Of a stretch of DNA of 22,881 nt, positions 1 to 6,826 are shown piece after piece. Position 1 is the stretch's first letter, and each line of letters opens with the position of its first letter. Under the pieces are notes generated by a model. The model made no database searches, was not told where the DNA came from, and saw only the letters and a program-made list of their open reading frames with translations. The position numbers and the translations under genes were made by a program. This stretch comes from Oleispira sp963933055 (GTDB taxonomy: Bacteria; Pseudomonadota; Gammaproteobacteria; Pseudomonadales; Oceanobacteraceae): NCBI GenBank assembly GCA_963933055.1, contig CAWVSY010000055.1, positions 1-22,881 of the forward strand. Direction: 5' to 3'.

Positions 1-101
1 TCAGTCATTTCTAAATGTGGGTCGACTGGATAGCTGATGCGTTTAAGCTCGCCTTTCTTTTCCAGTTGTTTGATGAAGTCACGCAGATCTTTATATTTCA
101 C
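1..101 (-). CDS. ubiD: UbiD, prenylated-FMN-dependent decarboxylase (N-terminal 33 residues only)
   Basis: The minus strand from 101 down to the window edge encodes the first 33 residues of a protein starting VKYKDLRDF and continuing KRISYPVDPHLEMT. This matches the N-terminus I recall for 3-octaprenyl-4-hydroxybenzoate carboxy-lyase, where KYNDLRDFL and VDPHLEITE are conserved. The enzyme decarboxylates the ubiquinone precursor using prenylated FMN from UbiX, in the cytoplasm. The start I chose is GTG at 101-99, preceded by an AGG-containing ribosome site on the minus strand. No ATG lies in a suitable place. The rest of the gene, including the catalytic domain, lies outside the window. It is transcribed divergently from the DUF423 gene, with about 130 bases between them. 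Identity rests on a short stretch, but a highly conserved one. Confidence 0.85.
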   Translation of the reverse strand, partial: MKYKDLRDFIKQLEKKGELKRISYPVDPHLEMT

Positions 102-231
102 GAGTAACCTGTTTCTGCTGATGAATACTTGAATGCACATATCATAAAGGGGTAAGCGGTTGATTTCTAATCTTATGTCCCTAAGATGGCGGCTAATGAG
201 GCTTTATACGACTTTTTGAGGGTTTTAGTTT

Positions 232-645
232 ATGACTGCACGCTTTTATTTATTAATAAGCGCTGTAAGTGGTGCTTTGAGTGTTGCTCTCGGAGCGTTT
301 GCTGCTCATGGCTTAAAGAAAATCGTGAGTCCTGATATGTTGTCTACGTTTCAAACGGGCGTTCACTATCAGTTTATCCACAGCTTAGTATTATTAGCTT
401 TAGCGACTCTGTTATTAGTGCCAGCAATGAAAGCAGTGACTTGCCTGTTGAAATGGAGTGCCAACTTAATGATGCTGGGTATCATGCTGTTCAGCGGCAG
501 TTTATATACCATGACATTTATGTCAGTGTCAGGTGGATTCCCTGCTTGGTTAGGTCCGATTACCCCTATTGGTGGATTAGCCTTTATAATGGGCTGGATT
601 TTTTTAATGGTTGCTGCGTTTAAGCTGCCAATTGATGAGCAATAA
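232..645 (+). CDS. DUF423 (YgdD-like) small inner-membrane protein
   Basis: This 137-residue protein has four hydrophobic segments, at about residues 5-25, 45-65, 73-95 and 105-131. Its N-terminus carries the features typical of DUF423/YgdD: GALSVALGAFAAHGLKK followed by FQTGVHYQFIHSL. The family is widespread in bacteria and sits in the inner membrane; its function is unknown to me. The ATG is preceded by GAGGG at 218-222, nine bases upstream, which supports this start. trmB follows after only nine bases, so the two are very likely co-transcribed. Family length is normal. I am confident of the family but propose no role. Confidence 0.88.
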   Translation: MTARFYLLISAVSGALSVALGAFAAHGLKKIVSPDMLSTFQTGVHYQFIHSLVLLALATLLLVPAMKAVTCLLKWSANLMMLGIMLFSGSLYTMTFMSVSGGFPAWLGPITPIGGLAFIMGWIFLMVAAFKLPIDEQ

Positions 646-654
646 TTCGTTTAT

Positions 655-1416
655 ATGATTGATGAAGAGAAAAATACAGTGACCGAACAAGAACAACCTC
701 AAACGGAAGAAGCTCTATCTGAAGAGCAAGTGATCGAGAGCCAGAAACGACGTATCCGCTCTTTCGTTCGTCGTACAGGTCGTCTAACCGCAGGTCAGCA
801 GCTTGGTTATGACCGTCAGTGGGATAAACTTGGGTTCGCATTGTCTGACGGTGAATTTGATATTCCTAAAGCCTTTGGCCGTGACGCCTATACGGTTCTA
901 GAAATCGGTTTTGGTATGGGGCAGTCATTTATTGAAATGGCGAAAGCGGCCCCCGAAAAAAATTACATTGGCATTGAAGTTCATACCCCAGGTGTCGGCT
1001 CAGCATTGCGTATGGCCGATGAAGAAGGCGTTACCAATGTACGTATTAGCGAAGATGATGCGATTGAAGTATTAAAGCATCAGATAGCGGATGAAAGCTT
1101 TGATTGCTTGCAGTTATTCTTCCCTGATCCGTGGCATAAAAAACGTCATAATAAGCGCCGCATCGTTAACGAAGAGTTTATTCAGACCATTCGTAAAAAA
1201 ATGAAGCCGGGTGGAATTATTCATATGGCGACCGATTGGGAACCGTATGCTGAGCACATGATGGAAGTATTGACCGCTGCTGAAGGGTACAAGAACCAAG
1301 CAGGCGAAGGGCAATATACTCCGCGTCCAGATCACCGCCCGTTAACTAAATTCGAGAAGCGTGGCGAGAAACTTGGCCATGGGGTTTGGGATTTATTTTT
1401 TGAAAAAATTAGTTAA
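655..1416 (+). CDS. trmB: tRNA (guanine-N7)-methyltransferase TrmB
   Basis: TrmB methylates N7 of G46 in the variable loop of tRNAs using S-adenosylmethionine. The 253-residue product has an acidic N-terminal extension (about residues 1-30). The S-adenosylmethionine-binding loop EIGFGMG is at 83-89, and the FPDPWHKKRHNKRRI block that characterises the family is at 156-170. The C-terminal TKFEKRGEKLGHGVWDL region, also typical, is at 231-247. The ATG at 655 lacks a good ribosome site. A GTG at 679 is the alternative and would shorten the acidic tail by eight residues. The part encoding residues 125-253 exists a second time at 5158-5547, nearly base for base. This upstream copy is the complete one and should be the working gene. 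Confidence 0.95.
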   Translation: MIDEEKNTVTEQEQPQTEEALSEEQVIESQKRRIRSFVRRTGRLTAGQQLGYDRQWDKLGFALSDGEFDIPKAFGRDAYTVLEIGFGMGQSFIEMAKAAPEKNYIGIEVHTPGVGSALRMADEEGVTNVRISEDDAIEVLKHQIADESFDCLQLFFPDPWHKKRHNKRRIVNEEFIQTIRKKMKPGGIIHMATDWEPYAEHMMEVLTAAEGYKNQAGEGQYTPRPDHRPLTKFEKRGEKLGHGVWDLFFEKIS

Positions 1417-1754
1417 AAAAATTTAGTTAAGAACATTAATAAGTTTTAGAAATTAGGAATTTAGAGCATGACTAAAAAAGATAAAGAAAAAGTATTTGGT
1501 GGAGAGTGGAGCCAAGAGCAACTAGAAGAGTTTTTGGTTGAGCAAGACTATCCTGGTGAAACAGCTGACTTCACGTCCATTATTCGTGCTTATCGCCATA
1601 TGATGCCAGCATCATTTGCAGATTTTCTTATTTTGTTGAAAGAAAAAGGTGGTGATGTGAATGCGAAAAATGAAGCGGGTGAGACGGCTTATGCCATTAT
1701 TTCTGGTCACCCTAAAGGTGCAGAGTTTGCCGTTTTATTAAAAGATGCAGGCGC
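1027..1754 (+). repeat. Long direct repeat, left copy (trmB 3' part plus PA4642-like gene)
   Basis: Positions 1027-1754 recur at 5158-5885 in the same orientation, offset by exactly 4131 bases. By eye the copies are identical apart from single substitutions: GTATTA versus GTGTTA early in the repeat, and CACCCT versus CACCCG near the end. Further substitutions occur in the last few codons. Upstream of 1027 and downstream of about 1760 the flanks are unrelated. The repeat covers codons 125-253 of trmB, the spacer and essentially all of the 97-residue gene. Confidence 0.97.
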
Positions 1755-1761
1755 TGCTTAA
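1468..1761 (+). CDS. PA4642-family protein, copy 1 (ankyrin-like C-terminal half)
   Basis: This 97-residue soluble protein has no signal peptide. Its N-terminal half contains FGGEWSQEQLEEFLVEQDYP. Its C-terminal half, about residues 58-97, resembles one and a half ankyrin repeats (GGDVNAKNEAGETAYAII, then a helix ending LLKDAGA). I recall similar small proteins in Pseudomonas as the PA4642 family, function unknown to me; this recognition is moderate. The gene follows trmB after a 51-base gap that is itself part of the long duplication. The second copy at 5599-5892 encodes the same protein except for the last residue (Ala here, Glu there). A stem-loop follows at 1800-1834. Confidence 0.75.
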   Translation: MTKKDKEKVFGGEWSQEQLEEFLVEQDYPGETADFTSIIRAYRHMMPASFADFLILLKEKGGDVNAKNEAGETAYAIISGHPKGAEFAVLLKDAGAA

Positions 1762-1799
1762 TAATTGCTATTAACTTCATTATTACTTTATAATAATGC

Positions 1800-1834
1800 G
1801 CGCCTGTAAGATGAACTCACAGGCGCTCTTATTT
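1800..1834 (+). terminator. Stem-loop terminator after PA4642-like copy 1
   Basis: GCGCCTGT (1800-1807) pairs perfectly with ACAGGCGC (1819-1826) around an 11-base loop. It is followed by the T-rich tail TCTTATTT. It sits between the duplicated gene and the lipoprotein gene at 1849, so it should separate housekeeping from cargo transcription. The tail is not a pure T run, so termination may be partial. This sequence is not part of the duplicated segment. Confidence 0.6.
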
Positions 1835-1848
1835 AAGGAAGTAATAGG

Positions 1849-2214
1849 ATGTTAAAGTTAGCTAAAGTATTATTCATATCGTCAGCTGTTGTTCTTGCAA
1901 CCGGCTGTGCAAGTATTGTAACTGATGATAGTGCGTTTATTAATGTTAGTACCTCCACGGGCGAACAGATTAAAGTTACTGTTGATGGTCAAGAATATAA
2001 TGCACCTGGTTTGATTACTGTTGCAAAAACGGGCACTGATAAAATAATTGTTGCTGAAAGTGATAATTGTGACCGTGAAACAGTTGCTGTAAAAGAAATT
2101 GAAACAGCATTTTGGGGTAATATTCTTACGGGTGGCCTTTTAGGTTCAACGACGGATAGTGCAACCAATAAAATGTGGACTTATAGTGAAAGCGTTACTG
2201 TTAATTGCAGATAA
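1849..2214 (+). CDS. Small outer-membrane lipoprotein of unknown function
   Basis: The 121-residue product begins with a signal sequence ending in the lipobox LATGC, with the lipidated cysteine at residue 20. Ala at +2 favours sorting to the outer membrane. The mature part, ASIVTDD onward, is short and predicted beta-rich, with phrases such as KVTVDGQEYNAPGLITV that recall PEGA-like domains. Near its end, FWGNILTGGLLGSTTDSATNKMW is typical of small proteobacterial lipoproteins ending in a glycine-rich stretch. Two cysteines, in DNCDR and VNCR, could form a disulfide. The ribosome site AAGGAAG lies before the ATG. The stop codon overlaps the next start as TAATG, so it is probably translated together with the DUF4105 protein. 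The sequence is distinctly more A+T-rich than trmB. Confidence 0.8.
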   Translation: MLKLAKVLFISSAVVLATGCASIVTDDSAFINVSTSTGEQIKVTVDGQEYNAPGLITVAKTGTDKIIVAESDNCDRETVAVKEIETAFWGNILTGGLLGSTTDSATNKMWTYSESVTVNCR

Positions 2215-4013
2215 TGCGCTATTTTTTTACTGGAAGCCTTCGTGCTTCCGCTTTTATAGTTCTTAATCTATTACCTCAAGTTATTTTTGCTCAAACCCTT
2301 CTTAGTGCTCAAGAGTTAAATGAAGCTTCTCAGTCTTCACAATGGATAGCTTTACTGCATTTAGATAACGGGTATCCGATCATTAGAGACCCGGCATTCA
2401 TCTTATCAATTGATGACTTTAGTCCGAGAAATGAATTAGTAAAAACCCTCGATGAATTTTCAAATACCTCCTTGTTAGATAGCCAAAAACTGTGTCGTTT
2501 TATTGCTAGAGCAGAATATATTAAGAAAACATTAAATGTAAAAATTGAATTTAATGAAGGTATATGTTCTGAGTATCAAGAGTTTCGTTTAAAAGCACCA
2601 GCCGATAAAATAAGTATTATTTACGCCTCTGAAAACTTAACTCAGCCTAGCAGTATGTTAGGACACTCAATGCTAGCAATTTCTGGAATGAATGAATCAA
2701 ATGTATTGGTTGAACATGGAATTTCATTTTTTACCGATCTAGATTCTATGAATATCGCAAGTATTTTATGGGATACGCTTTATCTTGGAAAGAAAGGACA
2801 CTTTATTATTGAGCCTCTCTCCAAAAGCATTAATTACTATCTGAAAAGTGAGCAGAGAAATATATGGCAGTATAATTTCGATTTAACTCAGGCTGAAAAA
2901 TCATTGATGCATAAACATTTGTGGGAGTTACGAGGCCTTGATATTGATTATTTTTTTCATAAACATAACTGTGCTACTTTCAGTTTCGATATCCTTAGCG
3001 TTGCTAAACCAAAATTACTTGCATATAGACAAAACTCAGTAACACCGATAGATGTTGTTAAGGCAGCAGAGAAGTCTAATGTTATTGGTGAAGTGAAAAT
3101 ATATCCATCGAATAAGTGGAAAATTCGTATGTTAACGGACTTCATGAGTAATGATGAGTTAACAGAATTAGAGCGCTTAGTGCTAAACGATGAAAAATCG
3201 ATGATGACGAGCGTGCTTGCAAATGAAATGCTAAAAACATTAAACCAATATAACTTGGAAATAGGAGATGTTAATAAGCAGCAGTGGAAAGATAATCAAG
3301 AAAAATGGCTGTTAAATTCAACTGAAAATCATTTCTTAGAAATTAATGACTATAAATCACCATCTCAATCTCCTGGAGATGCTGCATATGATATTACTAT
3401 AGAAAATTCACAACAAGAACAATGGTTACTCTTTGGATGGCTACCTGCCTCTCATGCTTTAGAGGACGACAATAGGCAATACTTTGGTGAAACAGAACTA
3501 AAGCTCTCTGAAATTGTTTTGAAAAAAAGTCTAACAACCTTTGATGCTAATTTATATCGATGGGTTATTTATTCGGCAAAAGCACTAACTCCTAGAAACA
3601 GATTTACTGGAGGGTTATCAGGTAGTTTTAGTTTAGGTTTTGATCAGTTCCTTCATGATGCCCGTGAGCGAGAGCTCGCAGCATATGTAAGTGGATCTCT
3701 TGGCGTGACAAAGAAAATAAGTAATGATGTTAGTGTTTATTATCTCGCTAACATTGGGCAAGTGAGTAATTTTAATAAATCATATGCTTATATTTCTCCT
3801 GAGATAGGAGCCTATATTTATGAGATTTTTAATATGAAAAGTATGATCTCATTAAAAAAAGAATTGAGAGCAAATTACGAAGTTGTAAATTACGTGTCTT
3901 TTAAGCAATCTTTATTTCTTAGTAGCTCGGCTCTAATGGCTGATGTGAGCTTCATCCAAAAAGATGAACTTGAAATTATTAATGTAGGATTAAAATATAA
4001 AATATATTTTTAA
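2214..4013 (+). CDS. DUF4105 (Lnb N-terminal periplasmic domain) envelope protein
   Basis: I start this 599-residue protein at the ATG at 2214, which overlaps the lipoprotein stop as TAATG; a TTG nine bases upstream is the alternative. A signal peptide ends near residue 26 (VIFA, then QT). The DUF4105 core spans about residues 130-270. It shows SSMLGHSMLAIS at 146-157, GHFIIEPLSKSINYYL at about 195-210, LWELRGLDIDYFFHKHNCATFSF at 236-258, and conserved His and Cys residues that suggest a papain-like hydrolase fold. The C-terminal third, after about residue 455, alternates polar and hydrophobic residues and ends KYKIYF. A terminal aromatic residue is typical of outer-membrane beta-strands, so membrane association is likely but inferred. 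DUF4105 proteins are usually of unknown function. The gene is A+T-rich and lies between the two long repeats. Confidence 0.8.
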   Translation: MRYFFTGSLRASAFIVLNLLPQVIFAQTLLSAQELNEASQSSQWIALLHLDNGYPIIRDPAFILSIDDFSPRNELVKTLDEFSNTSLLDSQKLCRFIARAEYIKKTLNVKIEFNEGICSEYQEFRLKAPADKISIIYASENLTQPSSMLGHSMLAISGMNESNVLVEHGISFFTDLDSMNIASILWDTLYLGKKGHFIIEPLSKSINYYLKSEQRNIWQYNFDLTQAEKSLMHKHLWELRGLDIDYFFHKHNCATFSFDILSVAKPKLLAYRQNSVTPIDVVKAAEKSNVIGEVKIYPSNKWKIRMLTDFMSNDELTELERLVLNDEKSMMTSVLANEMLKTLNQYNLEIGDVNKQQWKDNQEKWLLNSTENHFLEINDYKSPSQSPGDAAYDITIENSQQEQWLLFGWLPASHALEDDNRQYFGETELKLSEIVLKKSLTTFDANLYRWVIYSAKALTPRNRFTGGLSGSFSLGFDQFLHDARERELAAYVSGSLGVTKKISNDVSVYYLANIGQVSNFNKSYAYISPEIGAYIYEIFNMKSMISLKKELRANYEVVNYVSFKQSLFLSSSALMADVSFIQKDELEIINVGLKYKIYF

Positions 4014-4029
4014 TTTATTTATTATTTCA

Positions 4030-4556
4030 AATAGTAGCGCTTTTTTATTTTAGTTATTAGTTAGTAAGTCGTTAAATTTCTTAATGAGATTTGGATGTTT
4101 TATGCTTGAAAGGTGATAAGCGTATTTAAACGATGGATGTTTTTAATATCTTTTTTGTTCTACTGAGGATACATACCTTTCGCTAAATCTAGTGCGAATA
4201 CACCTTGAATATGTTTCGAAATCAACATATGTATTAGTTATTCTATCTTCTTTGTATTAACAATTTCAAACTCATTATTTGAAATATTCTTAGCGATGCC
4301 TGGCACGGTAAACCCCGAAATTTAACCTACTTGCTTAATGTCTTGCGGTGCATTTCCAGAGGGGCATCATTTAAAATCAATAGACTTTCGTGTACCTGAA
4401 ATATTAGTTCGCTATAAAAACATTCACATCAGACTTTAATGAGGCGGACCAGAGAGGGTTATCAGGGAATTTAAGGTCAATATTACCTTTAACAAACTCG
4501 TTAAATAGGGGAGGAACCGTCATAGGCTCGTAGTTTGGAGTAATCTCTATAGTGTC
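4030..4556 (-). pseudogene. Remnant of a periplasmic substrate-binding protein (C-terminal three quarters)
   Basis: Read on the minus strand, this stretch matches the intact binding-protein gene at 5918-6661 from about residue 65 to near the end. Recognisable pieces are LFNEFVKGNIDLKFPDNPLW near 4470, NISNNEFE near 4280, and KYAYHLSSIKHPNLIKKF near 4100. The pieces lie in different frames with several stop codons and at least one internal deletion, where the intact protein has VYFNENVALSLAKDMYP. The first quarter is absent: homology stops where the beta-propeller remnant begins. This is a decayed paralogue, not the source of the intact gene, since many positions differ. Confidence 0.85.
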
Positions 4557-5125
4557 TGAAGACATGTCGAAACTGAGACTAAGAAAGTTTTACCATCAGC
4601 GGAAGTTGCGGAGTGATCTGACCGTGACCCTTCAACAGGGGTACGCAATGTGACTTCATCGGTATTCACATCTAATGCCACAACATCCGCAAAACTTGGA
4701 CGTGAAATAAACAAATGACGACCATCATTTGATGAAGACATGTCATCAACCATTTGATGATTACCTTCACCGATTACTTCTTTAATGAAGGTTGAAACAA
4801 TGCGGCGCTTAATACTACTGGTCAGTTCTTCTAAGCGCTCTTCTTTATCAGGAACGGCGTTTAATTTTTTTATGCGCTGAAATGTATTCGGATCATAGAT
4901 ATCAATGGTGCTATCTCAGTTGTTATCTACAACGATCACATCGCGAAGACCAGTCATATTCGCCTGAGTGACAGCATCTGTAGTTTTTGGGTTCACTGCT
5001 TCTGGACTTTCAGCGAATGCGCTATGGGCAAAAATTAAGCTACTCTCCGAGAATAATATACTCGTGTTGAGCTGTTTTAAATGTTTGAACTGCTGCATTA
5101 AAAATACCTTGTTATAGCCACTCAT
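4547..5125 (-). pseudogene. Remnant of a YncE-like beta-propeller protein (N-terminal part)
   Basis: On the minus strand an opening MSGYNKVFLMQQ leads through a degenerate signal-like stretch ending HSAFAES into GLRDVIVVDNN, then a TGA stop (4918-4916). The same frame continues at once with DSTIDIYDPNTFQRIKKLNA, then NDGRHLFISRPSFADVVALD and SATSADGKTFLVSVS. The repeated pattern of short blade-like units (VVDNN..DIYDP; DGRHLFIS..VVALDVNTDE; DGKTFLVSVS) is that of YVTN/YncE-type propellers, which are secreted or periplasmic. After VSVST the reading frame runs into unrelated sequence and stops, so most blades are missing. In-frame stop plus truncation make this a pseudogene. Confidence 0.75.
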
Positions 5126-5157
5126 TCATAGTTTGAGTGATCTTCTACGTTGAATCT

Positions 5158-5547
5158 GGCGTTACCAATGTACGTATTAGCGAAGATGATGCGATTGAAG
5201 TGTTAAAGCATCAGATAGCGGATGAAAGCTTTGATTGCTTGCAGTTATTCTTCCCTGATCCGTGGCATAAAAAACGTCATAATAAGCGCCGCATCGTTAA
5301 CGAAGAGTTTATTCAGACCATTCGTAAAAAAATGAAGCCGGGTGGAATTATTCATATGGCGACCGATTGGGAACCGTATGCTGAGCACATGATGGAAGTA
5401 TTGACCGCTGCTGAAGGGTACAAGAACCAAGCAGGCGAAGGGCAATATACTCCGCGTCCAGATCACCGCCCGTTAACTAAATTCGAGAAGCGTGGCGAGA
5501 AACTTGGCCATGGGGTTTGGGATTTATTTTTTGAAAAAATTAGTTAA
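5158..5547 (+). pseudogene. Truncated second copy of trmB (codons 125-253)
   Basis: The sequence repeats trmB from the codon for Gly125 to the stop. The one base change I see in this part, GTA to GTG, is silent. The copy lacks residues 1-124, including the EIGFGMG S-adenosylmethionine-binding loop, so it cannot be a working methyltransferase. A chance GTG at 5137 opens the frame with seven unrelated residues (VIFYVES) before joining Gly125, but I see no convincing ribosome site. It is best regarded as the scar of the duplication. The frame is otherwise undamaged, which argues for a recent event. Confidence 0.93.
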
Positions 5548-5885
5548 AAAAATTTAGTTAAGAACATTAATAAGTTTTAGAAATTAGGAATTTAGAGCAT
5601 GACTAAAAAAGATAAAGAAAAAGTATTTGGTGGAGAGTGGAGCCAAGAGCAACTAGAAGAGTTTTTGGTTGAGCAAGACTATCCTGGTGAAACAGCTGAC
5701 TTCACGTCCATTATTCGTGCTTATCGCCATATGATGCCAGCATCATTTGCAGATTTTCTTATTTTGTTGAAAGAAAAAGGTGGTGATGTGAATGCGAAAA
5801 ATGAAGCGGGTGAGACGGCTTATGCCATTATTTCTGGTCACCCGAAAGGTGCAGAGTTTGCCGTTTTATTAAAAGATGCAGGTGC
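5158..5885 (+). repeat. Long direct repeat, right copy
   Basis: This is the partner of 1027-1754, with the same orientation and an offset of 4131 bases. The left boundary falls inside trmB codon 125 with unrelated sequence before it (TTGAATCT here versus ATGAAGAA there). The right boundary falls in the last codons of the 97-residue gene. The two copies enclose the lipoprotein gene, the DUF4105 gene and the two remnants. Confidence 0.97.
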
Positions 5886-5892
5886 AGAATAA
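5599..5892 (+). CDS. PA4642-family protein, copy 2
   Basis: This copy is complete and identical in protein sequence to copy 1 (1468-1761) through residue 96. The last residue is Glu instead of Ala, because the copies diverge just before the stop codon. The upstream spacer, including the ribosome-site region AGGAATTTAGAGC, is also duplicated, so both copies could be translated. Whether this copy is transcribed depends on a promoter within the duplicated trmB fragment or on read-through from the left, since the native upstream promoter is not part of the repeat. Its right flank meets the intact binding-protein gene in a convergent arrangement, which may be the original chromosomal context. Confidence 0.75.
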   Translation: MTKKDKEKVFGGEWSQEQLEEFLVEQDYPGETADFTSIIRAYRHMMPASFADFLILLKEKGGDVNAKNEAGETAYAIISGHPKGAEFAVLLKDAGAE

Positions 5893-5906
5893 ACGCAATA
5901 ATATTG

Positions 5907-5933
5907 CTACGGCTAAATTATTTTAAGCCGTAG
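5907..5933. terminator. Stem-loop shared by convergent genes (weak bidirectional terminator)
   Basis: CTACGGCT (5907-5914) pairs with AGCCGTAG (5926-5933) around an 11-base A+T-only loop. The structure lies between the stop of PA4642-like copy 2 and the end of the minus-strand binding-protein gene, whose last codons form one arm. The tails are T-rich but interrupted on both strands, so efficiency is uncertain. Confidence 0.5.
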
Positions 5934-6661
5934 TGATGTTTAATTTTTGTAATTTTTTCTGCATGACTATTCAAAAATTGATTGAATTTTTTGATCAGTT
6001 GAGGATGCTTGATACTAGAAAGGTGGTAAGCATATTTGAACGCCGGAAATTTTGAGTGCCTTTTCAAATTCTTATTTGGGTACATATCTTTTGCCAAACT
6101 AAGTGCTACATTTTCGTTAAAATAGACGGCTTGAATGCGCTTTGAAACAAGCATGTGAATTAGCTGCTCGATCTTTTTAATTCTAATCGCTTCAAACTCA
6201 TTATTTGAAAGATTATTTGCTATTCCAGGTACCGTGAAACCTAAAATAGTGCCAACCTTCTCGATATCCTTAGCTGCAATTTCTCCTTCTGCTTGTTCAA
6301 GAATTAAAAGACTTTCTCTGACACTAAAGACAGGTTTGCTATAAAAGACAGTAGTATCACCTTTCAGGTCAACAGACCAAAGAGGGTTGTCAGGAAATTT
6401 TAGATCGATATTCCCTTCAAAAAATTCATTGAATAAACGGCGTACAGGCATCGCCTGATAATGCGCCGTCGTATTCATACTATTAGAAAACAAATCAAAG
6501 ATATCACGCGCAGCACCTTTATAACGCTGCCCTTCGTCCATGTAATAATATGGGCTGTAGTCTGTGATCTCTACTCCAAACCACAATGGGTTGATTTCGT
6601 CCGCTTGGCTAGATGATGTCGCAAGTTGAAACGTTATGAGTATGAGTAATACTCGAAGCAT
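5918..6661 (-). CDS. Periplasmic substrate-binding protein (SBP_bac_3-like), intact paralogue
   Basis: The 247-residue protein has a signal peptide of about 20 residues (LLILITFQLATSSSQA, then DE). The mature part resembles extracellular solute-binding family 3 domains. The N-terminal lobe has WFGVEITDYSPYYYMDEGQRYKGAARDIF at about 28-56, and the chain ends with a helix-rich segment, HPQLIKKFNQFLNSHAEKI. At about 245 residues it is normal for this fold. No permease or ATPase gene lies nearby, so it may not serve an ABC importer; single proteins of this type in marine gammaproteobacteria often have unknown roles. GGTGG precedes the ATG on the minus strand. A decayed paralogue lies 1.4 kb to the left in the same orientation. 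Substrate cannot be inferred. Confidence 0.75.
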   Translation of the reverse strand: MLRVLLILITFQLATSSSQADEINPLWFGVEITDYSPYYYMDEGQRYKGAARDIFDLFSNSMNTTAHYQAMPVRRLFNEFFEGNIDLKFPDNPLWSVDLKGDTTVFYSKPVFSVRESLLILEQAEGEIAAKDIEKVGTILGFTVPGIANNLSNNEFEAIRIKKIEQLIHMLVSKRIQAVYFNENVALSLAKDMYPNKNLKRHSKFPAFKYAYHLSSIKHPQLIKKFNQFLNSHAEKITKIKHHYGLK

Positions 6662-6826
6662 GCTTATACCACCTATTTTGAATGGATTTAAAATAGAAAA
6701 TTAACCTAATATAATCTAAAAGAATAGGCCAATTGATATAATTGTTTTAAATTAATGCCTATTAATCAATAAAAAGTAGTTCTTATTCGTGACTATTTAT
6801 AGAGTTAGTAAATAATGAACGAATGT

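Noticed and set aside
4916..5125. Independent 69-residue exported protein
   Set aside because: The frame continues past the TGA with clear beta-propeller sequence, so this is the broken start of a larger gene.
5137..5547. Alternative short methyltransferase with its own N-terminus (VIFYVES)
   Set aside because: It lacks the S-adenosylmethionine loop, and its first seven codons come from unrelated flanking DNA without a ribosome site.
1027..5885. Composite transposon or integrative element flanked by insertion sequences
   Set aside because: The flanking repeats are ordinary housekeeping genes. No transposase, integrase, terminal inverted repeats or short target duplications are visible.
6662..6826. 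Promoter and terminator between hemW and the binding-protein gene
   Set aside because: The gap is very A+T-rich with many TATA-like strings. No -35/-10 pair at proper spacing and no hairpin with a T run stood out.
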